Shown: in pieces, positions 38,840 through 46,525 of the stretch | How positions within the stretch are numbered: the stretch's first letter is position 1 | How the letters are laid out: every line of letters starts with the position of its first letter | Assembly (NCBI GenBank): GCA_031276075.1 | Contig: JAISNU010000044.1 | Location: 1 to 46,525 of the forward strand | Reading direction: 5' to 3' | Source of the DNA: Campylobacteraceae bacterium | GTDB taxonomy: Bacteria; Campylobacterota; Campylobacteria; Campylobacterales; Campylobacteraceae | DNA length: 46,525 nucleotides | The notes under the pieces: model-generated | What the model saw: only the letters and a program-made list of their open reading frames with translations | Told to the model about the DNA's origin: nothing | Database searches by the model: none | Made by a program: the position numbers and the translations under genes

Positions 38840-40014
38840 TGAAGCTTTTTTTTATATACTTCTACTGCGCGGTACTCAGCTTGTTTTATATTGCGGCTCT
38901 GCCCGCATCTTTTGCGATATGCTGCCTTAAAAAATACAGAAGAGCTGTGCCTTCGCGTTTTTTTCTTTATAAAAATATGCCTTTTTCCAACAAAAAAAGC
39001 ATATGGCTTCATGCTTGCAGTTATGGCGAAGTTACATCATTGACCCCTTTGATACATGCGCTTGGAAGCGGCAATGTCAATATCAGCGTTATTACGAAAA
39101 CAGGCTTTGACAAGGCGTGTCAAATATGCAAGAGCGAAAATGTACGATTTTTGCCTTACGAAATATTTTTGCCATTTTGGATAAAAAAGCAAAAAGCGCT
39201 TGTAGTAACGGAAGCGGAACTTTGGCTCATGTTATTTTACATTGCAAAAAAAAGAGGTATAAAAACCATATTGATAAACGCCAGAATTTCTGACAATTCA
39301 TATCATAGGTATAAAAAATTCAAATGGTTTTATAAAATACTCTTTTCATTTGTGGACGAAGTGCATGCGCAGAGTGAAACGGACAAAAAAAGACTTGCCT
39401 TTCTCGGCGCGCAAAATATCAAAGTATCAGGCAATATAAAAAGCTCTTTGCTGCCGAAAATTACAAAACAGTATAAAATAAACAGTATCTATAAAAGAGT
39501 AATAACTCTTGCCAGTACGCATATAGGCGAAGAAGCGGCGCTTTTGGAAGAACTTTCGCTTGCGGATTTGTCAAATACACTTATTATTGTGGCTCCGCGC
39601 CATCCCGAACGATTTGAAGCTGTGCATAAATTGCTGCAATCATGGGCAAATTCCAATGGAAAAATATACGGCAAATTGTCCAAAGAAGGGCTTGAGGGTC
39701 AAAATGATATTATACTTTGCGACACTATGGGCGAACTTGTCAATATATACGCTATAACCGATATAACTATTTTGGGCGGTTCGTTCATGGAAGGCATCGG
39801 CGGACACAATCCGCTTGAACCCGCCGCTTTCAACAACTCTATTATCTCCGGCAAATTTTTCTTTAACCAAAAAGAGCTTTACAGCAAGGTTGAGGGCATT
39901 GTGATATGCGGCATAAAAGAGGTCGGTGAAAAATTAAAAGGCGAACTCCCAAAAGCTTCTACGGCATATTTGGAAAATACAAACGATATAATAAAAAGTA
40001 TTTTGAACGCTTGA
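38839..40014 (+). CDS. waaA: 3-deoxy-D-manno-octulosonic acid transferase
   Basis: IWLHACSYGEV, VTEAELWLM, APRHPERFE, GGSFMEGIGGHNPLEPAAF. Confidence 0.92.
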   Translation: MKLFFIYFYCAVLSLFYIAALPASFAICCLKKYRRAVPSRFFLYKNMPFSNKKSIWLHACSYGEVTSLTPLIHALGSGNVNISVITKTGFDKACQICKSENVRFLPYEIFLPFWIKKQKALVVTEAELWLMLFYIAKKRGIKTILINARISDNSYHRYKKFKWFYKILFSFVDEVHAQSETDKKRLAFLGAQNIKVSGNIKSSLLPKITKQYKINSIYKRVITLASTHIGEEAALLEELSLADLSNTLIIVAPRHPERFEAVHKLLQSWANSNGKIYGKLSKEGLEGQNDIILCDTMGELVNIYAITDITILGGSFMEGIGGHNPLEPAAFNNSIISGKFFFNQKELYSKVEGIVICGIKEVGEKLKGELPKASTAYLENTNDIIKSILNA

Positions 40015-40778
40015 ACAATTTTAAAGGCAAATCCATGATACAAAGCGATAAGGCATATAAACTTTTGGCTTTACAGGAAAACATCAGCAACCGCGCGGCA
40101 AAAGAGTTGATAGACAGAGGAGTGGTTTACGCGGCTGGAAAAAAGATTTTGCTCGCACGCGCAGATGCAAAAACCAATACGGTTTTTAAGATAGAAAAGC
40201 TGAAAAAACCTCAAATTATTTTTGAAGACGATAAAATAACGGCAGTGGACAAGCCTCCGTTTTTGACTTCCGAAGAGGTAGCGCAAAGCTTTAAACTTAC
40301 GCTTTTGCATCGTCTTGATAAGGAGACAAGCGGAGTTTTGCTTTTGAGCAAAGACAGCGAATTTACAAAAAAAGTCATAGCGGCTTTTAAAGCGCAAAGC
40401 GTGAAAAAAACTTACCTTGCCATAGTAAGCGGCAAATTTGCTGAGAGCGTAACCATAGATACGCCCTTGCAAATTATGAAAACCAAAAGCGGCGCGTATG
40501 CCAAACCTTCAAAAGATGGACAAAGCGCTGTTAGCATAGTTGTGCCGAAACTTATTGAGGGCAAAAGTTCCATGGTTGAGGTATCAATACAAACAGGAAG
40601 AACGCATCAGATAAGAGCGCATCTTAAAAGTATAGGATTTCCGATTGTCGGAGATGAAAAATACGGCGGCAGGAGTGCTTCAAGGATAATGCTTCATGCA
40701 TGGAAAATCTCGCTTTTGGGATACAGTTTTGAATCGCCGCTTACAGATGATTTCGCGAAATTCGGCAGAGGCGTTTAA
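40011..40778 (+). CDS. RluA-family pseudouridine synthase
   Basis: LLHRLDKETSGVLLLSK, GRTHQIRAHL. Confidence 0.92.
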   Translation: MNNFKGKSMIQSDKAYKLLALQENISNRAAKELIDRGVVYAAGKKILLARADAKTNTVFKIEKLKKPQIIFEDDKITAVDKPPFLTSEEVAQSFKLTLLHRLDKETSGVLLLSKDSEFTKKVIAAFKAQSVKKTYLAIVSGKFAESVTIDTPLQIMKTKSGAYAKPSKDGQSAVSIVVPKLIEGKSSMVEVSIQTGRTHQIRAHLKSIGFPIVGDEKYGGRSASRIMLHAWKISLLGYSFESPLTDDFAKFGRGV

Positions 40779-40885
40779 TATAAGCTCCATTTAAGTCTTA
40801 ATTTGGTTTAAAGCATGTTTTTTGTATTATTGCGTTCTTTTAGCCAAAATTTGATTGGACATAGTTTTTCAAGAGGATATAAGTA

Positions 40886-42226
40886 GTGTTTGATGTTTTG
40901 ACCGACTCTTTCAAGTCCGCTATAAATAAGATTCGTTTCAGCGATGATGAAAAAGCTCTTAAAAATGCGCTTGAAACGCTTAAAAAGTCTCTTTTAAAAG
41001 CAGATGTGTATCATAAAGTTACAAAAGATTTACTATCAAGCGTTGAAGCCGATACAAAAAGATACGGCATAGGACAAAAACAGTTTTTAAGGGCAATTAA
41101 AGAAAATTTAACAAAAATTTTGACAGTAGAGGGCAATCAAGGTTTTGTATTTGCCTCAAAACCGCCTACCGTGGCTCTCATGATGGGTTTGCAGGGAAGC
41201 GGCAAAACGACTACTGCGGTAAAACTTGCAGTATATTTAAAACTTAGAAAAAAGAAGGTTTTGGCAGCTGCATGCGATTTGCAAAGATTGGCTGCGGTAG
41301 AACAGTTGAAGCAGTTGTGCGGAGCAAACGAGATAGATTTGTATTTTAACGATAACGAAAAAAATCCCGTCAAAATCGCCAAAGAGGCTTTAAAGAAGGC
41401 TAAAGAAGAATTTTATGATGTTTTGCTTGTGGATACAACAGGGCGTTTGGCGATAGATGAAGAGTTGATGGAAGAACTTTCACAGATAAAAAACGCCTTA
41501 AATCCGCATGAGCAGTTTTATGTGGCGGACTCTATGAGCGGTCAGGACGCCGTAAAAAGCGCGCAAAGATTTCATGAAAAGATAGAGATAACAGGCGTTA
41601 TTTTAAGCAAATATGACGGCGACGGCAAAGGCGGAATCGCGCTTGGCATAGCTTCGCAAATCGGCGTGCCTTTGAGATTTGTAGGCGTCGGCGAAAAGGT
41701 GCATGATATTGAAAGTTTTATACCCGAGCGTATCGTAAACCGCTTGATGGGCGAGGGCGATTTGGCTACTTTAGCTGAAAAAACGACTACGGTTATAGAC
41801 GAAAAAGAGGCTAAAATTATAACTAAAAAAATTCAAAAAGGCGAATTTAATTTTAATGACTTTTTATCGCAGATAGAGAGCGTGAAAAAACTCGGAAGCA
41901 TGAAATCGCTTTTGGGAATGATACCGGGTCTCTCTTCTGTAGCGGGACAATTGGGGGATATGGATTTGGAAAACTCTTCGGAGATTAGGCGCACAAAAGC
42001 GATGATAGCTTCCATGACGCTTAAAGAGAGGTTAAATCCGTCCATTTTAAACAACTCCAGAAAGAGGAGAATCGCGCAGGGCGCAGGTTTGTCGCAGATA
42101 GAGGTAAACCGCTTTTTCAAGCAGTTTGAAAATGCTTCAAAATTGGCAAAAAAATTTTCAGGTAAAGACGGAATGGCAAATTTGCAATCAATGCTGCAAA
42201 CTCAAAAACGCACTTTTCCAAGATAA
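40886..42226 (+). CDS. ffh: Signal recognition particle protein Ffh
   Basis: GLQGSGKTTTAVKLA, DTTGRLAIDEELM, M-domain. Confidence 0.97.
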   Translation: MFDVLTDSFKSAINKIRFSDDEKALKNALETLKKSLLKADVYHKVTKDLLSSVEADTKRYGIGQKQFLRAIKENLTKILTVEGNQGFVFASKPPTVALMMGLQGSGKTTTAVKLAVYLKLRKKKVLAAACDLQRLAAVEQLKQLCGANEIDLYFNDNEKNPVKIAKEALKKAKEEFYDVLLVDTTGRLAIDEELMEELSQIKNALNPHEQFYVADSMSGQDAVKSAQRFHEKIEITGVILSKYDGDGKGGIALGIASQIGVPLRFVGVGEKVHDIESFIPERIVNRLMGEGDLATLAEKTTTVIDEKEAKIITKKIQKGEFNFNDFLSQIESVKKLGSMKSLLGMIPGLSSVAGQLGDMDLENSSEIRRTKAMIASMTLKERLNPSILNNSRKRRIAQGAGLSQIEVNRFFKQFENASKLAKKFSGKDGMANLQSMLQTQKRTFPR

Positions 42227-42236
42227 TTTGGGTTTT

Positions 42237-42265
42237 AATATGGCTATTTTTAAAACAGCCATATT
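42237..42265 (+). terminator. Stem-loop between ffh and rpsP
   Basis: AATATGGCT...AGCCATATT stem; weak T tract. Confidence 0.45.
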
Positions 42266-42313
42266 TAAGCCGCAAAGGACTTAATTTTTTATTATTTCAA
42301 GGAGATAAAATAT

Positions 42314-42544
42314 ATGGCAACAGTAGTACGACTGACACGCGCAGGAAGAACAAAACGACCTTTTTACCGCATTGTTGTTACGGACAGCAGAAAACGCCGT
42401 GATGGAAACTGGATAGAGACATTGGGATATTATAACCCTTTAACAGAGCCTGTTATTGTGAAATTTGACGCGGAACGCTTGAATTACTGGAAAGGCGTAG
42501 GCGCTAAATTAAGCGATAGAGTAGCTAAACTTACCGGAAATTGA
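42314..42544 (+). CDS. rpsP: 30S ribosomal protein bS16
   Basis: [37 protein letters not shown]. Confidence 0.97.
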   Translation: MATVVRLTRAGRTKRPFYRIVVTDSRKRRDGNWIETLGYYNPLTEPVIVKFDAERLNYWKGVGAKLSDRVAKLTGN

Positions 42545-42545
42545 A

Positions 42546-42794
42546 ATGGTTGAGCAATTTTTAAAAGAGTTTGCAAAACTGATAGTTGAAAATCCGCAGA
42601 GTGTGCGCATTAAAACAGATGAAATAGACGCTACTTTCAGCGAAATTACGATATATGTTGATAAAATTGATACAGGTAAAATTATCGGCAAAGACGGCAA
42701 AGTCATTAATGCTGTAAAGACAGTTGTTGCCGCATGCAAAGCTAAAAACGGAAAATCTTACCGTATCAATATCAAACCCAACGATGAAGAGTAA
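42546..42794 (+). CDS. khpA: KH-domain RNA-binding protein KhpA
   Basis: GKIIGKDGKVINAVKTVV, position in rpsP-rimM operon. Confidence 0.88.
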   Translation: MVEQFLKEFAKLIVENPQSVRIKTDEIDATFSEITIYVDKIDTGKIIGKDGKVINAVKTVVAACKAKNGKSYRINIKPNDEE

Positions 42795-43311
42795 CGAGCT
42801 TGTAGATACTGCAAAACTCGGGCGCGCTGTGGGGCTTAAGGGCTTTCTTAAGCTTCATAACTTCAGCGATTTTCCAAAACAGTTTAAAAAAGGCAGGCGT
42901 TTTTTTATTGACGAAAACGAAAGTCTTGAAATAGCGGAGTTTGACGCCGATAAAAGCATTATCCGTTTTGTCGGCATAAACGATAAAGAGAGCGCTTCAA
43001 AACTCACAAACAAGATATTGAAAAACACCAAAGACGACATAAAAAAGAGTTGTAAACTTGAAAAAGGCGAATTTTTCTGGTTTGACATTATCGGCTGCAA
43101 AGTCGTTGAAGAGGGCGAAATTTTAGGCATAGTGGATGATATAGAGCGCATAAACACACAAGACTATCTGCATGTGAAAACAGATGAAAAGTTTGTAAAA
43201 AACGGTGCGCAAAAAAGTTTTTTGATACCTTATATAGATAGATTTATTATCAGCGCTGATATAGCTTCCAAAGAAATTGTTACGCGCTATACCGCGTATT
43301 TTTTGGAGTAG
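42784..43311 (+). CDS. rimM: Ribosome maturation factor RimM
   Basis: [21 protein letters not shown]; operon context; ATG at 42784 preferred over the tracked 42724 start. Confidence 0.92.
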   Translation: MKSNELVDTAKLGRAVGLKGFLKLHNFSDFPKQFKKGRRFFIDENESLEIAEFDADKSIIRFVGINDKESASKLTNKILKNTKDDIKKSCKLEKGEFFWFDIIGCKVVEEGEILGIVDDIERINTQDYLHVKTDEKFVKNGAQKSFLIPYIDRFIISADIASKEIVTRYTAYFLE

Positions 43312-43313
43312 AA

Positions 43314-44018
43314 GTGAAGTTTACTTTCGTTACGCTTTTTCCAAATCTCATATATCCGTACTTTGAAGATTCCATACTTTCGCGCGCCAAAAAAAGCAAA
43401 GTTATAGAAACGGAGTGCGTAAATCCGCGTGATTTCAGCCTTAACAAACATAAAAAAACGGACGATTACAAAGCGGGCGGCGGGGCGGGGCTTTTGATGA
43501 GCGCGCAGCCTTTATCGGATGCGCTTGCGCATATCGGAAAAGATAAGGAAGCCTATTTTCTTTTTCCTTCGCCTTCCGGTAAAAGTTTTTTGCAAAATGA
43601 CGCAAAAAGATTATCTAAAAAAAAACATATAGTTTTTGTATGCGGAAGGTATGAAGGAATTGATGAGAGAGTGATAGAAACTTACGCGGATGAACTTTTT
43701 TGCGTTGGAGATTTTGTATTAACGGGAGGCGAACTGCCTTCTCTTTGCATGTGTGATGCGATAAGCCGAATGGTTGAGGGCGTACTTGGAAATGAAAAGT
43801 CGCTTTTAGAAGAGAGTTTTGAAAATATTCTTTTGGAAGCGCCCTCTTTTACAAAGCCGAACGAATATAACGGTTTGAGCGTTCCCTCAGACTTTTTAAA
43901 GGGAAACCACGCTATAATCTCCCGCTTAAAAAACAGAATGGCGCATGCAAAAACTTGCTTTCATAGACCCGATCTGTACAAAATAGCTAAAAATAAGAGG
44001 AACTGTTATGAGAAATAA
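43314..44018 (+). CDS. trmD: tRNA (guanine-N1)-methyltransferase
   Basis: [43 protein letters not shown]. Confidence 0.97.
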   Translation: MKFTFVTLFPNLIYPYFEDSILSRAKKSKVIETECVNPRDFSLNKHKKTDDYKAGGGAGLLMSAQPLSDALAHIGKDKEAYFLFPSPSGKSFLQNDAKRLSKKKHIVFVCGRYEGIDERVIETYADELFCVGDFVLTGGELPSLCMCDAISRMVEGVLGNEKSLLEESFENILLEAPSFTKPNEYNGLSVPSDFLKGNHAIISRLKNRMAHAKTCFHRPDLYKIAKNKRNCYEK

Positions 44019-44361
44019 ATATATTGAAGCTTATGAAAATGCTCAGATAAAGGATAAAACAATCCCTGAATTTCGCGCCGGCGATACACTTAGAGTAGCC
44101 GTCAAAATCAAAGAGGGCGATAAACAGAGAGTTCAAAATTTTGAAGGCATATGTATAGCAAGACGCGGCACGGGTACGGGCGAAACTTTTATCATTCGCA
44201 AAATCGGTGCAAACAGCGTCGGCGTAGAGAGAATTTTTCCTATTTACAGCGACAGTATAGAAAGCATAACTGTAATAAGACGCGGACGCGTTAGACGCTC
44301 AAAACTTTTCTATTTAAGAGATTTGCGCGGTAAAGCTGCAAGAATCAAAGAGATAAAATAA
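44008..44361 (+). CDS. rplS: 50S ribosomal protein bL19
   Basis: [33 protein letters not shown]. Confidence 0.97.
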   Translation: MRNKYIEAYENAQIKDKTIPEFRAGDTLRVAVKIKEGDKQRVQNFEGICIARRGTGTGETFIIRKIGANSVGVERIFPIYSDSIESITVIRRGRVRRSKLFYLRDLRGKAARIKEIK

Positions 44362-44404
44362 CAAACTTTTAATGCGGCGGGCTTTCGCCTTCCGCAAAAT
44401 CTCT

Positions 44405-44636
44405 ATTTCCTTATAAAACCCCTTGTTTCGGTTCATGAATTACGAAGTAACTTATCTTAATATACATTACTAATTTCAATACAATACTTGTTACGGTTTA
44501 TGTTTTCTTTGCCTTACTTATTTTCACTCCTAAGTAAGTGATTTCAATACAACGCTTGTTTTGGTTTGTCATTGCTTGATAAAGAGGAAATATGCCCATC
44601 AAGAGACTTCAATACAACTGCTGTTTTTGAATAATT
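44405..44636. repeat. Degenerate ~66-bp-spaced repeats, CRISPR-like relic candidate
   Basis: atttcaatacaatacttgttacggttt (44473), atttcaatacaacgcttgttttggttt (44541), acttcaatacaactgctgtttttgaa (44606), weaker copy with cttgtttcggttcatg at 44422; spacing 65-68 bp. Confidence 0.4.
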
Positions 44637-44647
44637 TTAGTTTAATT

Positions 44648-44937
44648 TTATAAAATATGCCGTTCATGCCGCGCCGTTTATTTTTACAATTTGGAACGCT
44701 GCTTACTCTCATGTATATTATAACAAGCCGACATATACATTGCTGATATTTTTAGCGTTATTTCATGCAGGCGCGGCGATTTTTTGGCTTTATGACGATG
44801 CAAAGCGGGTCTTGGTCTTATTTGATGCAAAAAATATAATTTGGAGAGATTTTTTTAATTCTCTTTTTGCAATTATCAAGCGGCTTGCAATGACACAACT
44901 TTTCCGTCATTGCGAACCGATAAAGTCTTCGGAATAA
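44648..44937 (+). pseudogene. Membrane protein gene remnant running into a MITE end
   Basis: Open frame KYAVHAAPFIFTIWNAAYSHVYYNKPTYTLLIFLALFHAGAAIFWLYDDAKRVLVLFDAKN... continuing into repeat-encoded RLAMTQLFRHCEP. Confidence 0.35.
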
Positions 44938-45455
44938 AGTGTGGTGAATACCGCAGGAATTTGTCCCTTCCTCCGTCATTGCGAGGAACGCAGAGACGAA
45001 GCAATTCAAAAAATGATATACAATAATCCAAGCTTTCAAATAAAAAAAGTTGTTCTATTCATTATTATGGATACTTGTTGTTGTAAAAATTATAGATTGC
45101 TTCCTGCTTCGTAAACTCGCAGCCGCAATGACGGAGAAGGAATCATTTTTTATATTTTGTATTCTTTTGAAGGACTTTGGATTTCCAGAATAGTTATCTA
45201 TCAACTTTTCCGTCATTGCGGCATAGTATGACGAAGCAATCCATAAAATTAAAATAAATCAACAAAACAATCCAGAATTTTCATTACTACAAACTGCTTG
45301 CATAAGAAACGCGGCAACCCCTTCCTTCCGTCATTGCGGCATAGTATGACGAAGCAATCTAAATTCCATCGTTGAGAACCGTTTGCGCTGTGGCAATTCA
45401 AAAAACGCTCACTTTTTCCTTCATGCGAGAAATACGCAGTATGACGAAGCAATCA
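44908..45455. repeat. Second cluster of GTCATTGCGAGG/GCAATCC MITE/REP repeats
   Basis: gtcattgcgaggaacgcagagacgaagcaattc (~44973), agattgcttcctgcttcgtaaactcgcagccgcaatgacgg (~45092), ccgtcattgcggcatagtatgacgaagcaatc twice (~45210, ~45328), further end near 45430. Confidence 0.65.
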
Positions 45456-45708
45456 GGAAAACAATAAGAACAATTCAACATGCAGGCAAAAAAAGTTATT
45501 TAGCTTAAAAGGCATTAAAATCTCGGTTGCTCCAAGCCGCTGCAATATCTCTTCCATAAAAATAAAACCGATTAAAATTGCTTTAAATAGCGATAAAGCC
45601 TAATATCAGAGGCACTTTCATCAGTTATTGTTATTTTGAGTGATTTAAAAGAGTGTTTTGGACACAAATTTGGACACAAAAAAATAGGTTATTTCTCGCC
45701 AAATCCTA

Positions 45709-45960
45709 TCACATATTCACAAAGTAAATAATTACCTTAATAGCCATAGCAATCAAAAAGAGAATAAAAGCAATAATAGATATAATCACTATCATACTAA
45801 CTACCCAAGCTATAATCGATACAGGTACTCTCCATAACATCTCTCTTTTCCCGCCTTTGCCATCATCAAGCCCAATACCAGCAGATATAAGTATTATTAT
45901 GGCTACAGCTAACTCAACACACCAAAAATAATCAGAGAGGAATCCTCTAAGTGCTTCCAT
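45709..45960 (-). CDS. Small membrane protein
   Basis: 83 aa, two long hydrophobic segments. Confidence 0.5.
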   Translation of the reverse strand: MEALRGFLSDYFWCVELAVAIIILISAGIGLDDGKGGKREMLWRVPVSIIAWVVSMIVIISIIAFILFLIAMAIKVIIYFVNM

Positions 45961-45968
45961 TATTTACC

Positions 45969-46190
45969 TCAATTGAAACAAACTACCGAGCTAAGCCCGT
46001 TAAACTGTTTAGTTTTTAAAACAGTTTTATGTTCTTTTAAACATTCCTCTTCACTTGTTGCTATTAGTGAATACTCTTTATCAAGGGAGGTAAAATATCC
46101 ATAAGTTATTATCTTATCCTTAATAAATTCCCGTCTGTCCATAAGGGCAAGGATTGCATACTCCTCGCCCTCTAAAAGATACCTTTTCAT
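45969..46190 (-). CDS. Small hypothetical protein
   Basis: 73 aa, start overlaps the stop of the upstream 55-aa ORF (TAATG). Confidence 0.5.
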   Translation of the reverse strand: MKRYLLEGEEYAILALMDRREFIKDKIITYGYFTSLDKEYSLIATSEEECLKEHKTVLKTKQFNGLSSVVCFN

Positions 46191-46357
46191 TAAGGTACCT
46201 TAAAAAATGCAAAAAATGCGGCAGCTATAAGATTGAATACAACACATAACACGCCGACAATTACTGAAAGAATTGCTATTCCAATGGCAGCAATTATGCA
46301 TAAACCTAAAAAACCAAATACAAGCTCTGCAAATCCCATTATAAATATATCAAACAT
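46190..46357 (-). CDS. 55-aa hydrophobic protein, below ORF-track cutoff
   Basis: MFDIFIMGFAELVFGFLGLCIIAAIGIAILSVIVGVLCVVFNLIAAAFFAFFKVP*; AAGGGGAAAAG RBS upstream. Confidence 0.5.
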   Translation of the reverse strand: MFDIFIMGFAELVFGFLGLCIIAAIGIAILSVIVGVLCVVFNLIAAAFFAFFKVP

Positions 46358-46481
46358 CTTTTCCCCTTTATTTTATTTTAAACCATTCTACAAAGCCCAT
46401 GTGTTTAATCACCGCTTTTTTGTGATACTCCAGACTTTGGGTGACAGGTATAATGTCAAAAAAATTAGTATGGAGTCATGT

Positions 46482-46525
46482 ATGTTTGAGAGAAAAAAAC
46501 AACAGGAAATAGATCATAAGTTGAA
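46482..46525 (+). CDS. Start of a CDS running off the window end
   Basis: MFERKKQQEIDHKL... open to the last base. Confidence 0.25.
   Translation, partial: MFERKKQQEIDHKL

Noticed and set aside
12383-44200. Many 60-240 aa ORFs antisense to dnaJ, aroE, glyA, lysS, cvpA, pilT, the hybrid kinase, ffh, rimM and others
   Set aside because: They lie opposite strongly conserved genes, lack recognisable motifs or RBS context, and are expected shadow ORFs.
44818-45452. ORFs 44818-45039 (-) and 45249-45452 (-)
   Set aside because: Same repeat-derived peptides (LNCFVSAFLAMTEEG, LDCFVILCRNDGRK).
45480-45700. Possible tRNA gene or integrase 3' end next to the TTTGGACACAAA repeat
   Set aside because: I could not fold a cloverleaf or read a recombinase C-terminal motif here; left as an attachment-site hypothesis only.

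Overview
This looks like a chromosomal window from a Campylobacterota (epsilonproteobacterial) genome, judged from gene order and protein similarity by eye. It has four parts. (1) About 1-10.7 kb is a decayed accessory island rich in toxin-antitoxin and mobile-element remnants: zeta-type kinases in two arrangements, two Fic proteins, a truncated AbiEii-like nucleotidyltransferase, a MobC-like protein, and the two ends of a giant plasmid/ICE-type methylase/helicase gene whose core is missing. (2) About 10.9-11.95 kb and 44.9-45.5 kb are two clusters of a GTCATTGCGAGG...GCAATCC inverted-repeat family (MITE/REP-like). (3) Between them, 12.4-44.4 kb is an ordinary housekeeping block: dnaJ, ArsR-like response regulator, recR, aroE, glyA, lysS, fur, cvpA, pilT, gatC, coaX, hisG, a hybrid kinase locus, glnA, purE, glyQ, waaA, ffh-rpsP-khpA-rimM-trmD-rplS. 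(4) 45.7-46.5 kb is an operon of very small membrane proteins at the edge of another accessory segment. The most interesting signals are: a duplicated zeta-kinase module with an unfamiliar ~70-aa partner; a promoter/leader cassette present in three copies, one of which made a chimeric ORF at a visible microhomology junction; a ~66-bp periodic, CRISPR-like degenerate repeat downstream of rplS that shares an exact 19-mer with 10.88 kb; a fic gene interrupted by a single in-frame TAG; and 152-bp MITE-like duplicates. All family calls are from reading motifs; no database search was run.
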